From Morinoia aosen (lineage: Eukaryota; Arthropoda; Malacostraca; Amphipoda; Talitridae): 64,000 bases of DNA. The position numbers were made by a program, and so were the translations under genes. Under the pieces are notes generated by a model that was not told the DNA's origin, did not search any database, and saw nothing but the letters and a program-made list of their open reading frames with translations. Where the stretch lies: the NCBI GenBank assembly GCA_030386875.1, contig CM059564.1, positions 40,816,075-40,880,074 on the forward strand, given 5' to 3'. Below, piece by piece: positions 1-10,972 of this stretch (positions within the stretch are counted from its first letter, which is position 1; each line of letters starts with the position of its first letter).

Positions 1-279
1 TTAGTATGGAGATAAGAGAATGAGGAATCTATGCAGAAGGGGCATAGAAACAGTAAAGTTGAGAAAGAAGTTCACGAAACAAGATAAAATTTGAAGAAGA
101 AAGTCAGAGGTGCTGAAAAACAGGACAGTAGTGAACCGAAAAAAGGTGGTCCTTAACATAACAAAAAACATTTTATTTCAACAAAAAGAAGGCCTACCTA
201 ACTCTCAGCTCGGGCCCTCACATTTTTCCCCTGGGAGCGCTAATTCCCATAGATACAATATCTGTATCCCCCTGAGGGG
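1..279 (-). mobile_element. retroposon family A copy (3' part outside window)
   Basis: This copy lacks only the tail end, cut by the window edge. It ends in the family's 5' terminus CCCCTCAGGG (minus strand). It is nearly identical, with only about three differences in 279 bases, to the copy at 36468-36834, so both descend from a recent common source. Confidence 0.85.
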
Positions 280-737
280 TTTTAGGACTTGAAAAGAAAA
301 ACTCAACTAATGTACGCCATGTGACGTAAAAGCAAATTATTTCAACAGAACAAATGCGTTCACCAGCGCCCGCAACGTATGAAAACAATAGCTCCACCGC
401 CGCGGATTTAGTAAACGTAACTATGAATAATCGGAAACAGAAGCAGAGAACGTGAGAGTCACCTGCTGGAAGTCCGGGTGTTGACTGCTTTGTTATCAGG
501 CGGACACAGTCCAATCCTGCGAACAATTGCTGCGCCAAACAAACCAAATCTAAATGACGGGCTTTTAAAGAGGATATCCTAACTTGCAAAGCTCGGCAAA
601 ATATTGGGCGCCCCATACGCGACGGGGATGCGTTGCGTTCGCATCGGTGGATGTGAGCAGCGCGCTGCGTCGGGCTGCATGCCGCTGCAAAGCTGGGGAA
701 ACATGAATCCAAGCTTCGCAAATGATGTTTCATTACA
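280..737. other. unique sequence, no gene seen
   Basis: The stretch has mixed composition with a GC-richer part at 580-690. A 191-codon minus-strand frame crosses it and the retroposon next to it. It has no domain I recognise. Confidence 0.5.
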
Positions 738-1182
738 AGTAAGTTCAAGCCTCCTACACTAAAGGAAGAATGGAAGAGGAAGGATGATGGCACTATTTAG
801 TATCGAGTTAAGGGAATGTAGAATAACTAGATAGTTCAAACTTTGCTCACTAAAATAAAGGAAGAATGGATTAGGAAGGATGATGGCACTATTTAGAATA
901 GAGTCAAGGGAACGTAGAATACATGCACAAGGTTTTTCCCCAGACACTGAGCATTGAAACAGCAAGATAGAACGAAGTTCGTGAAACAATATGAACGTTG
1001 AAAAATAAAATAACAAGTGCTGAAAAAGAAGACCTTGATAAACCTAAAACAATAATTCGTTAAAAACAAGACTAATTTTATTTCTACAGCAAGAGAAAAA
1101 AAAACTTACTTTCAGCTTGAGATATTTTATCTCTGAGAAAGCTTATTCCCATGGATAGAAAATTTGTATTCTCCTGAGGAGA
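738..1182 (-). mobile_element. retroposon family A, diverged copy with duplicated 3' segment
   Basis: The segment with GGAAGGATGATGGCACTATTTAG is present twice (about 763-800 and 866-900), so the 3' part was duplicated or two copies overlap. The rest follows the family order through to a decayed 5' terminus near 1182. Confidence 0.7.
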
Positions 1183-1707
1183 TGTTCGATTTTGAAACGC
1201 CCTTGGCATTTATAAAAAAACCGAAATGTATGACATAAAATAATTATTTAGATGAAGTGAGGTATAAATTAAACTGCGTATCGTTCATTACGTAACTAGC
1301 TCAATGGAGAAACGCTTAATTAGCCCATGCATCGCAATGCAAAAGGATTTAAAAAAATGGCGCCCCACATTCTCAGCTAAGTAACTGCCAAACAAAAAGG
1401 TTCAATCTACGAAGCCCATAATACATGCCCAATTGTACCACGCAGGTACATTCAAGAGAAAACGACCATTGCACACCCACACAGTGATGCCATTGTTGCA
1501 TTTTAGACTTACATTGCTGAGAGAACCCATCATTAACATACACTGATACACTGAACTGGAGCCCAGAGTATCTACTCGACAAAGAACAAATATTTCCAAC
1601 CATCCTTTGTGCTATGTACATCAGCAGTACAATTCACGAGAATCATTTGATGGTAGTACACAACCACACGATCGCTATCGAAACGTCGAGATGCTTCAAA
1701 TTAACCC

Positions 1708-2558
1708 TTAACCCGTCGTCACGTCCTGGACTCTTAGAAGGTCGGCAAAGCTAGTACATGTTTCACATCAGCAAACCTAGGGTTGTGATATACGAGTACG
1801 GTCTTGAGCATCTAGTTGAGCGCTATTCATTGGTGTAAGGTAAAATTATTTGGGGGGAACAGGGAAGAAGAGGTAACAAGCTCAAATCTGTATGAATTCT
1901 TCTGCTCAGTCTGGAGTGTAGCTACCGGCGCTGCACAACCTCTTAGAACGCCAGCAGTGTAGCTGAGGCATACCAGCACACACTCTGCCTCTTAGAAGGT
2001 CGCCATCATTTTTATTTTTTATATGTTTTTTGTTCCAAAAATGGGAGTCCAAATCCACAGATTTACTCCTACGCAAAAAATTAATACCACCATTTTATTC
2101 GGGAGGAAAAGCTCTATGCATATCAAACTCTTTACAAGCAATAAAACTGCTTGATAACAGCCTATACACAAAATGAACTAAAAACAGTGTTTTACATATA
2201 ATGCACATATCTCCGGAACCATTAGACCTGAAAAAAAAATTCACATACCACAAGATTCAGCAACTCAGAATCTATGAAAATGCATCATAAAAAAACATGA
2301 AAGTGCAATAAATAAAAAATGGCCAGTGATTTTCTGATTTCAGTTTATTTGTATTTTATCGAAATAAAAACTCAAATTTCGTAGATTTTTGTTGGGGTAG
2401 CAGCATTTTTTTCCCCACTGACAGAAAGAGCAACTCTCTCTCTTTACAATGCACCCCCAATGAAACTTCTAACATGATTAATGAATGTACAGTAAGTTGC
2501 ACAGTTGACCCATTTTCTTCAAACCTCCCGGTAGGTCGACCATGTGGAGACGGGTTAA
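1708..2558. mobile_element. TTAA-flanked nonautonomous DNA transposon (piggyBac-like ends), 851 bp
   Basis: The left end reads TTAACCCGTCGTCACGT. The right end, on the minus strand, reads TTAACCCGTCTCCACAT, giving imperfect terminal inverted repeats that include the TTAA. Internal short repeats of CTCTTAGAA are seen at 1730-1995. No transposase frame is present. TTAA targets and CCC-starting termini are typical of the piggyBac superfamily; the assignment is by ends only. Confidence 0.68.
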
Positions 2559-2782
2559 ACATCTGCGTTCACCGTTTTTATTCCTGCTACTGTGGTTACA
2601 ACCGTCGTCCTTAAACTTGCATTGACATCAGGTAGTCTCCGATATCAGGATGAGGAAGGAACTGCCAGTCGGCGGCGAACTTCAAAGAACAAGGTAGGGA
2701 ACAAATTTAATAATAAACATAATAAACATAATAAATTGAGGTAATTTACGAAAGAGGACCAGATTGTACAGCGAGCCGTTAA
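2555..2782. mobile_element. TTAA miniature element, 228 bp, diverged relative of 32468-32696
   Basis: Its interior (AGGTAGTC, GAGGAAGGAACTGCCA, CGGCGGCGAACTTCAAAG) aligns along its whole length with the 229-bp element at 32468. It starts at the same TTAA that ends the 851-bp element before it and ends at the TTAA at 2779-2782. Confidence 0.65.
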
Positions 2783-4637
2783 AAAGTTTACATGACTATA
2801 AAAACTAAGCTGTGGCATGCAGTTCGGCTTGGTTGGAGTGATCTCATCGAGACAAGAATTTGCCTAAATCGTGTGCAAAGATATGCAAGGCCATGCATGA
2901 GCTTCCCTTCAATGCGTAAAAAATTACACGCAACAAGAAAAACTGTGAAAAATAGACGCAGCATCAACGTGTTTCTTAGAAAGATCCTTGCCTTACAGAT
3001 ATCCCAACTATCGAATAATAAAGGCATGCACATCACCACTTTTCGGTTTCTTAATACAAGTCAGAGCATTCACGTATTTTCTTACTTTTCGACCAACTTC
3101 AGTCGAACTGATGGAGAGAAATAAACAATGCACTTGCACTCATTTTTTATTGAGAAAGCCCACAACTTGATACTGGGCCAATAAAAAGAGCAAAGCATCC
3201 AAAGTACGTGCTGATTCATCGCCGCCAATTTGAAGCCTACTTCAAATATAATATTATGCATATTTTCACAATTAGGAAACTTACGTCATATCATTCAGAG
3301 AGCTGACTATGAATTCATTTGTTCGACTAAAATCACAAAGCACCAAACTTGTACTGCTATCCAAGAGAGGACAGAAACGACTCTCATAAAAATTCTAACA
3401 CACTCGCAGTTACTGAAAACAGCAACGATAACGAAAAGATCAAGGCCTTGAGGTCAGGCATACATGTCTCCACCATTCAAACACGTCATTAAGCGTGAAA
3501 AGAAAACAGTTCAGAGGCAGCAGCAGTACTGCATCTCCGCTCAATCCATGTAGAACAGATGCTTCGCAAGATTGTGAAATAGTCATCGCCAACCAAGATT
3601 TAGAACACGGTCTAAAGCCGCAGATCTATGAGTTCCGCACAGCAGAGGTCATGAACCGGTGTCCACAGACTAATGGGGGAAAACCCATGACGAAATCGTG
3701 CAGGTATTTGAAAGCTTCACACCGCACAACACGGACGTGATGAGAAGAAGGGACACAAAACGATCCTCTATGACGCATAAACGTGAAAGCGTTGGTCTAC
3801 ACCATTTCAAAAATTGATAGCATAAGAGGTAAAAAGTAATAATGCAAAAATGCTGCAAAGTTAGAGGTATGGATGATTTTATAAGAAATAAATGGAGTTG
3901 TCGAGAGTCTACAAGCCAAGATGGGTAGGCATGGTATCAGTAAAACAGGCACGTATAATAGCTCACAAAACGCATCAACCACTACTAATCCAAACGCGAA
4001 CGAGCAAACTGTCTGGCAAAACAACTGCGTAAAACACGTTAACGCCAACTTAAAGCGAAGTTTTATTCCATGAATTGTGTCACGAATCGACTTAATTTTT
4101 ATACCATTCACAAAGTAGCGCTCCCACGCAGCTGAGCATCACGGCAGGACTCAGCACAGGAGTCGTGAGAGAGGCGTTAGTGAGGAAGATGCTCGCTGAT
4201 CTCTCTCTTTGTCCTGAAAACAACTCGTTGTTCGGCGCACTACAGGAAATTGTAGGACCACGTTTCAAGATTTTACCCGGCCACGTTTCAAGATATTACG
4301 GCCACTGCAGGCGTTAATGCGACTTGTTGTTTAAGTCAATATCGACTGTGTGGGATATTTAAATAAACACGTACAGTTGTAGCTTGGTGTGCTTTGAAAC
4401 ATAATACCACGCAAGTAATCTAACACAGTCTGGAGCAACTACAAGCAAAGGAAATCGGAGAATGTTTCAGCACTTACACCGGCATTCTTAAAAATTCATT
4501 TCTTCCTATGATATAAAAAAGAAAGGTAGATGCACTAGAAAATGCAAATAGCGATTTGTGAAGAGAAAGGGAGAATTGAGCACCCTTTCAAAGAAGGCAT
4601 CCAGACGCAGTAAACGAGTACGAGTCTCGTGACATCA
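2783..4637. other. AT-rich unique sequence, no gene seen
   Basis: A 110-codon plus-strand frame at 2792-3124 lacks any recognised motif. A small local duplication (CCACGTTTCAAGAT, twice at 4259-4290) is present. Confidence 0.5.
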
Positions 4638-4856
4638 TTAACCCCGTGCACGGTGGGGTCAAAATGACCCCACCTGAATTTTAATTCAAATGACTGTATA
4701 ATAACTACAGTTATTTAAATTCTTAAATAACTCTAGGTGTTATCCATATATTTGAACATGGCTTTGTGACTTTTCTCAAATAACTGACACTGGTTAACCT
4801 TTATGTGTTTTGTTACCTTACTAAAAATGTTGGGGTCAAATTGACCCCACGGGTAA
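4638..4856. mobile_element. TTAA-type miniature element with GGGGTCA-TGACCCC palindromes
   Basis: The left end, TTAACCCCGTGCACGG, is followed by the palindrome GTGGGGTCAAAATGACCCCAC. The right end mirrors this with GGGGTCAAATTGACCCC and CACGGGTAA. Each terminus thus carries its own hairpin. Confidence 0.6.
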
Positions 4857-5235
4857 ATTTGCTTGAAACAATATCGTGCATCCAGGGCTAAGCAAGTTCT
4901 TAAGTGACTGAGACTTGGCAGCGCTAGAGTCAAATGAAAGAGATACAGAACGCCAGAGAGAACAAACAGAGATACCGTCAATGCAAATGAAATGAAAAGC
5001 TTCATTGGATTGAACGGTGCTTAAGAAGGCAAATGGACATTTGTTTTGAGGAGAGGAAGACTCAAGTCGTAGAATTTTACTAACCATTACCAATTGTGTA
5101 TCACCAGTTAATTACAAACACTTTGAAACACAAAAAGCACAACTCAATGCACAGGTACACGGAAAACCTGTACATGTGCCACGAAAATATAACCCAATAA
5201 CGCATAAATTTCCCAAAAGACAAGCGTGAAGAACG

Positions 5236-5440
5236 TTAACACTTTGACTGAGGCAGGTAAAACTGATGTTCAGCATTGAACTCAAATTGAAAGTCAATTG
5301 TAGTCAGCAACGTTGAAAAAATCTAACATTAACTGGATTAAGTCTTTACGAAAATTGAATTTGTGACTACTGGCCGGTCAACAGCATTGTGAAAATCCCC
5401 CCGTGGCCACCGACGGGGCACGGCGCAGTCAAGATGTTAA
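5236..5440. mobile_element. TTAA miniature element family B
   Basis: The left end TTAACACTTTGACTG and right end GCGCAGTCAAGATGTTAA are inverted repeats. The shared family core GACTACTGGCCGGTCAACAGCATT is at about 5366-5388. Confidence 0.72.
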
Positions 5441-6682
5441 GGTGCCAGGTTCGAGAGCTGGCTACGAGCGCAGGATGGTGCCGAGAGCACAACCGCAGCA
5501 GCAAGACCCGTCCAGCGAGATGGAAGTGAGACGGAGAAAAAACTCGCAACAAAGCAGCTCGCTCAATAGTTGCAGTAAGCCACGATTTCACGCCGTGGCT
5601 GCACAGTGCACGCGCTACACACGAACTGAAGTTTCACAGAGACGAGTACATTTACCAAACTTTGGTGAACAATAAGTTTACCATCACCGAATGGTAATTA
5701 ATTTAAAAGGATTCAGCTCGAGCCGATAATTCAGGTAAGTTACCAGTTGTTTCGAGTAACATGAGCTTAAGACGTGAGTGGCCTTGTATCAATAAGATTA
5801 CTTCAATGACTTGTATCAATTAGACAAACGCATCCAAACGTACGGAAAAAAGTGGCAAATCTTAGTTGGTCAATAACAACAAAACGTGCGCAAAAAATCG
5901 ACACTATTTAACCGAGGGAAGAGCCACGTGTGCTCGCTTCAAGGTGAATTACTAGGTGAAAAGGATTTTTAATCTTTAAACAAGGCAATTGCAATGTTCA
6001 TATCGAGTAATAAAGGGAAACGATTATTCATCACGAACCACTGATACGGAAATTCATCAGCCAGAACAAAGACCATAAAAACCTTACTTTAAAATTTCTC
6101 TCTATTCTTGATACCGAAATGTCTTGTAAGTTATAAAAGGTATAAAATGAACACGATACACGTAATGCCGATATCAGTAACAAAACACCGGTTCTTTTTC
6201 AAACCAAAAACTCTAGTAATTAGATCACTAGTGTACTTACAATGTCGCAATAGGCGAATGATGTCTAAAGATCGATTGACATTATAGCAGAGCAAATCTT
6301 TTCACACCACTTCGAGGCAGCAGGTGGTTTCCTACTCAAATAACTCGGCTAAGATCAACTACCGAACCTACGCAGCAAGGCATTACTATTCATCTAATCT
6401 CAGTTTGCGGTGGCCACATTCTGACAACAACGAACAACCCAACTTCTCCCTCGCAAATTAGCACAATATAAGCACCATAGGCGCAACGTACGAATATCGA
6501 AACTTTATCCACCCTAATCTGGCGCACAAGAAGCATTTAAGTACCACAAACAACTCCCTTACAAAATAAGCAGAAGCAACGCTTTCAGTCAGTTCACAAA
6601 CCTTCATCCGAACGAAAAGAAAAAAAAACGATCACGAGAAAAATGAAGAACACACGCGGCCCAAGAATAAAGATTTAACAGC
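5441..6682. other. unique sequence, no gene seen
   Basis: This is AT-rich, non-repetitive DNA. I see neither a coding signal nor an RNA-gene signal. Confidence 0.5.
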
Positions 6683-6720
6683 ATACGGAGGGACACTAAA
6701 AACCAGGACGAGGACGTGAT
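6683..6720 (+). repeat. 38-bp direct repeat, left copy
   Basis: CGGAGGGACACTAAAAACC and the following CAGGACGAGGACGTGAT recur at 8175-8212 with two mismatches. The pair brackets 1.45 kb that includes both tandem arrays of this region. Confidence 0.8.
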
Positions 6721-6850
6721 GCATCTACGTAGGTGCAGGCGGCAGCGGCGGCGCAGCACTTTTTACCAGGGAGCTAAAAGTCTTAATGCACAGCCGGGCG
6801 TCGCGCGCGTTGTCAACACGCTGCAGCCTGGCCGTCCTGCCGCGACATCC

Positions 6851-7244
6851 CGTGTCGTGGGGAGTGGCCTGTGTGTCGGGAGTGGCATGTGTGTCGGGAG
6901 TGGCATGCGTGTCGGGAGTGGCATGCGTGTCGGGAGTGGCATGCGTGTCGGGAGTGACATGCGTGTCGGGAGTGGCATGCGTGTCGGGAGTGACATGCGT
7001 GTCGGGAGTGGCATGCGTGTCGGGAGTGGCATGCGTGTCGGGAGTGGCATGCGTGTCGGGAGTGGCATGCGTGTCGGGAGTGGCATGCGTGTCGGGAGTG
7101 GCATGCGTGTCGGGAGTGGCATGCGTGTCGGGAGTGGCATGCGTGTCGGGAGTGGCATGCGTGTCGGGAGTGGCATGTGTGTCGGGAGTGGCATGTGTGT
7201 CGGGAGTGGCATGTGTGTCGGGAGTGGCATGTGTGTCGGGAGTA
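6851..7244. repeat. 18-bp minisatellite, about 21 units
   Basis: The unit is GTGTCGGGAGTGGCATGC with variants TGTG for CGTG at both array edges and GACATG for GGCATG twice. Because 18 is a multiple of three, every frame stays open. The long frames across it (VGSGMR- or CVSGVA-type repeats) are repeat artefacts. Confidence 0.95.
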
Positions 7245-7794
7245 ACAACGAATGACGCAGGGGCATTTCAGCCCTGACCAGCTGCGTCACTACAATAAGC
7301 GGCGCTGAAAAGGCAAATGACAGTGAAAATAAAACTGGCATGGTGAATGCCACGGAAGAGATCGCTGGTATAAAGGATGGTTCTGAAGAAAAGCGCTGGT
7401 ATGATGAATGGGCACTATAGTAAAATGCGTATGTAGTGTAATCAATAATCTGACAAAGAAATATCGAAACTTGAAAGAAAAATGCAGTATAATGTTCAGT
7501 TATTTGAACAAAGCAATCTCAAAACTCAGTGAAAAAAATACAGTTCATTGGTCAATAATTTGTACAATAAATATCGGATCTTGAAGTAAAAGAGTGCATA
7601 ACTGAAGTTCAAATGGTGTCTAAGCCAACATCACACACACGACAGCAGCAGGCTGACAGGGTCACCATCCCGTCTTGAGCAGAGATGACGCCATCCTCAA
7701 GCTGAAATTGCCGTACGAGCCAACAGCTCCTGTGCTGGAAAGCAGCTGCTATTGCTGCTGATGCTGTTTCTACTACTGCTGTAGCTGCAGCTGT

Positions 7795-7914
7795 TCTTGC
7801 TGTTGCTGCTGCATGCAACTGCTCTTGCTGTTGCTGCTGCATGCAACTGCTCTTGCTGTTGCTGCTGCATGCAACTGCTCTTGCTGTTGCTGCTGCATGC
7901 AACTGTACTGCAAA
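7795..7914. repeat. 28-bp CTG-rich tandem repeat, about 4 units
   Basis: The unit is CTGTTGCTGCTGC followed by ATGCAACTGCTCTTG. It sits in a longer CTG/CAG-rich stretch (7735-8000). Confidence 0.9.
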
Positions 7915-8174
7915 ATTACTGCTGTTTCTGCTTATAAGGAAATAAGTCGTGCTTATACATAGGAAATAAGTCTTTGCTGCAGCTGCTGCACGCCACTGAG
8001 CTGTTGTTTCTGATGTACGCATTAATACAGAGCACGTATAAGCCTTCCCATTCTCGTAAGAGGGCAGACGTTTTATACTGACACAAATTCTAAATTAACC
8101 AACGTTAGAATTTTCACACTTAAAAGAGCAGCAGTAGTAACACAAAGTTTATTAGTGCCTCGACAACATGGAAC

Positions 8175-8212
8175 ATGCGGAGGGACACTAAAAACCAGGA
8201 CGAGCACGTGAT
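8175..8212 (+). repeat. 38-bp direct repeat, right copy
   Basis: It is the partner of the copy at 6683. The two outer flanks show no similarity, so this is not simply a large tandem duplication. Confidence 0.8.
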
Positions 8213-9560
8213 TTTTTTTCCCACTCGAATAGTGACAAAAAATCGTACGGTAGATGAGCGAGTGCGTGATGTGAAGCCTTTCCATCGCGTCCTCATCACA
8301 GGGCAGCGACAGCGAGCCATTCGGCAGAGGCAGATGCAGCCGAGCTCGAACGAGGCAGGTAATCTTCTTAAATATTCACACACGCTCAGATTGCACAGAC
8401 AGCTCGCTCGAATTTCGTTCGCTCTGCGTCGCAGAATACGCGCGCACGTCTGCGCTAAGTCTGGGGATCAATGAAATTGTGCAACGATAGCTGGACTCCA
8501 CAGCGAATTACCTTGATTACCAAATAATTTTGGACTAAAACAATTTTTGGAATTGACTTTTGCCGTGAGTTGAATCTCCGTTTCGCGTTCACTTGGTTTG
8601 CCATAAATATTTATCGATCTTCTGAAACCTGTAAACTTCTTAATGAAAAAAAATTCCGAGAGAAAATACAAAATTCTTTACCAAAATAACGTAGCCGAAG
8701 TATGCTCAAAACTAATAAATTCCAGGTTACCACCTGAGCCCAGAAGGGCAAAATTGGACACAGGAAGCCGGCAAAGCTATCAAGACAACCCTGTAGAAAT
8801 CCCAAGTTAAGAATCCTGCTTCAATTGAGATGAGCGATCGAGGGCATCGGCAGTGCATGAATGCCGGCGGAAAGAACCCAGATGTAGGAATGGCTGGCTA
8901 TTCGATTGAGTACAGCGTAAGAACATTCATGGAAAGCTACAGGCATCGAGCGATCGAGAGCAAAGGCCTTGTAGATAAGACCCAAAAGGCTTATCCGAGC
9001 GATGTTGCGCTGGATATTGAGAGCCCGCCAGAGCGGATACAAAGACAACCAAACCCTCACTCATGCGCTCACACCAACGCTGGCGTACAAGAAATCCGGT
9101 TAAACTTTGATCGGCCTTTTCGGATGCAGCTCCAACGTGAGCCATCCTCTTATTCAAAAGGAAAACAATATCGTTGTCTCCAAAAAATGGTCCCTAAAAC
9201 AATGTCACACGCCACTGAAAAACATGCGACTCAACCACTGAAGTTGGACGGCCATTTGACTCGGGGAAAAGAAAATTTTATCCATACAACAATGAATCAT
9301 GAATAAGATACGCTCCCCGAGCTGCTCTTTCTTTGATCCGTTCAATAACGTATGAAAGACTTCGTGCTTTTCCATCGAAGCGTACCCCTCGAATAACATA
9401 GAAGTTGGATTGTTTTTCACAACAACTCGCCAGAATTCAGGATTGAGTTTTGACTATTAAATGTTGAAACCCAATGGTATACGGAAATGACAGGTAAATG
9501 CTCACAACTAACCAAGTTTTTTTTCGTTTTAAAAACATGAAAAATTTCCATGAGCATCAA
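8213..9560. other. unique sequence with a 158-codon open frame of unknown nature
   Basis: The plus-strand frame at 8830-9306 is the longest non-repetitive frame in the window. It shows no domain, signal peptide or membrane segment. Its composition matches the flanks, so I do not call it a gene. The motif GCGATCGAG occurs at 8834 and 8951. Confidence 0.4.
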
Positions 9561-9640
9561 AGCTACAACAAAAGTGTTCCTAAGAAAAGAAGGAGGAAGG
9601 CACTATTTTGAGTGGAATTAACAGAACAGGTTATCAAACT
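9561..9640 (-). mobile_element. retroposon family A, 3'-end fragment
   Basis: The family motif AAGGAGGAAGGCACTATTTTGAG is recognisable. Similarity fades by about 9640. It may be the other half of the fragment at 9905, split by a later insertion. Confidence 0.55.
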
Positions 9641-9904
9641 ACAACACAGGTATCCTCATGATAGGAAAAAGGAAGGTTCGATAACGTACTGAAAAAATAG
9701 CCCACTGATGCGATTCGATGCGATGTGATTCGACTCAGTCGTCGGTGAGCTAGCCAACACAATGCTATTTCTACGGTGCTACAAATGAACCGTGCAATTT
9801 CGCAAGGCGTCGTACCAGTCGCATCGCATCAGTGGGCGGGCGGCCATATATGCGTAAGGTTCGTCCCCGCACCGTGCGCAAAGAAAAAGAAAGATTGAAA
9901 AATT

Positions 9905-10118
9905 GCCGAAAAGGATAGAAGCTGAAAAAAGAAGTATGAGGTGCTGAAAAAAAGACAGTAGTAAAATGATGAAATATGGTAAGCAATAAAACTAACAAAA
10001 AGTATACATTTTTATTAAATGAAGGCTTACCTAACCTTCAGTTCGGTACCACACTTCACACTATCTTCTACGGAGCGGTAATACCTATAAATTTAATTGG
10101 CTGTATTCCCCTCAAAAA
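9905..10118 (-). mobile_element. retroposon family A, diverged 5' part
   Basis: It has the family order: a GAGGTGCTGAAAAA segment, an A-rich middle, GGCTTACCTAACCTTCAG, and a decayed 5' hairpin region ending near 10118. Confidence 0.6.
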
Positions 10119-10229
10119 GTAATCTTTTGACTAATGATTACTCGTATATTTTTGTTTTCGATTCAGGTAGGACTACTTTTGTGATATTCAATTTTCTTAT
10201 AAATTAATGTTTGTTTTTTTGAGTTAATA

Positions 10230-10550
10230 TGTTGGGCTTGCATCTATCTCGAAAGCACCTCAATCTAAACAAAACATATTAGTACTTAGCAGTCAAATAG
10301 ACCATTCTTTAGGGGATCATCCTATAGTTGTAACTCTTGGGGGAAGTGGAAGTCAATGACCAGACGCGCACACACACAGAGCCTATCCTTGGTTTAACTA
10401 TTGGGCTTGCATCTATATCTATAAGCACCTACATCTAAACAAATCACTTGAGTTCTTGGCAGTCAAAGGAAACATTTAGGGGAACACCCTATAATTGTAA
10501 CTCGTAAGTGAAGAGGAAGCCCACACACACAGATCCAATCTATTATTCAA
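10230..10550. repeat. diverged tandem duplication, about 165 bp
   Basis: TTGGGCTTGCATCTATCTCG (10232) and TTGGGCTTGCATCTATATCT (10403) start two copies that share CATCTAAACAAA, GGCAGTCAAA and CCACACACACAGA-type blocks. Confidence 0.7.
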
Positions 10551-10604
10551 AAAAGTGAACATAGAAAGTACCTCAGGTGCAGGAGGCGCAACAGCAATGA
10601 CAGA

Positions 10605-10959
10605 TTAGATTTGATGTTAGGTAAAGCCTCCCCAAACCGCTAAACAAAAGCGTTCGGAAGTGAGAAAGAAGGAAGGCACCAATTAGTAAGGGGACAAGGG
10701 AACGCAGAATCCATGCAGAAAGAGAAATGAAATATTAAGTTGAAGAAGAAGTTCATGAAACAAAATAAAAGTTGAAGAAAATAATTTGTGCTGAAGAACA
10801 GGACACCAGTGAACCGAATAAAAAGGCCCTTAACAAAAGTAAAAGACCTATTCTACTTCAACAAAAGGAAGGCCTACCAAACTCTTCGCTCGGGACCTCA
10901 CGTTTTCCCCCGGGAAGTGCTAATTCCCATATATACAACAGTTGTATCCCCTGAGGACA
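10605..10959 (-). mobile_element. retroposon family A copy with target-site duplication
   Basis: It is close to full length. The 13-bp direct repeat CAGCAATGACAGA flanks it at 10592-10604 and 10960-10972. The tail side (plus-strand left) reads TTAGATTTGATG, a degenerate (AATCT)n-type tail. Confidence 0.88.
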
Positions 10960-10972
10960 CAGCAATGACAGA

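Noticed and set aside
6716..7353. Frames of 163-196 codons on both strands over the 18-bp repeat
   Set aside because: An 18-bp unit without stops keeps frames open on both strands. No non-repeat domain is present.
8830..9306. 158-codon frame as a gene
   Set aside because: No recognisable domain, no start or splice context and composition like the flanks. It is plausible by chance in 64 kb.
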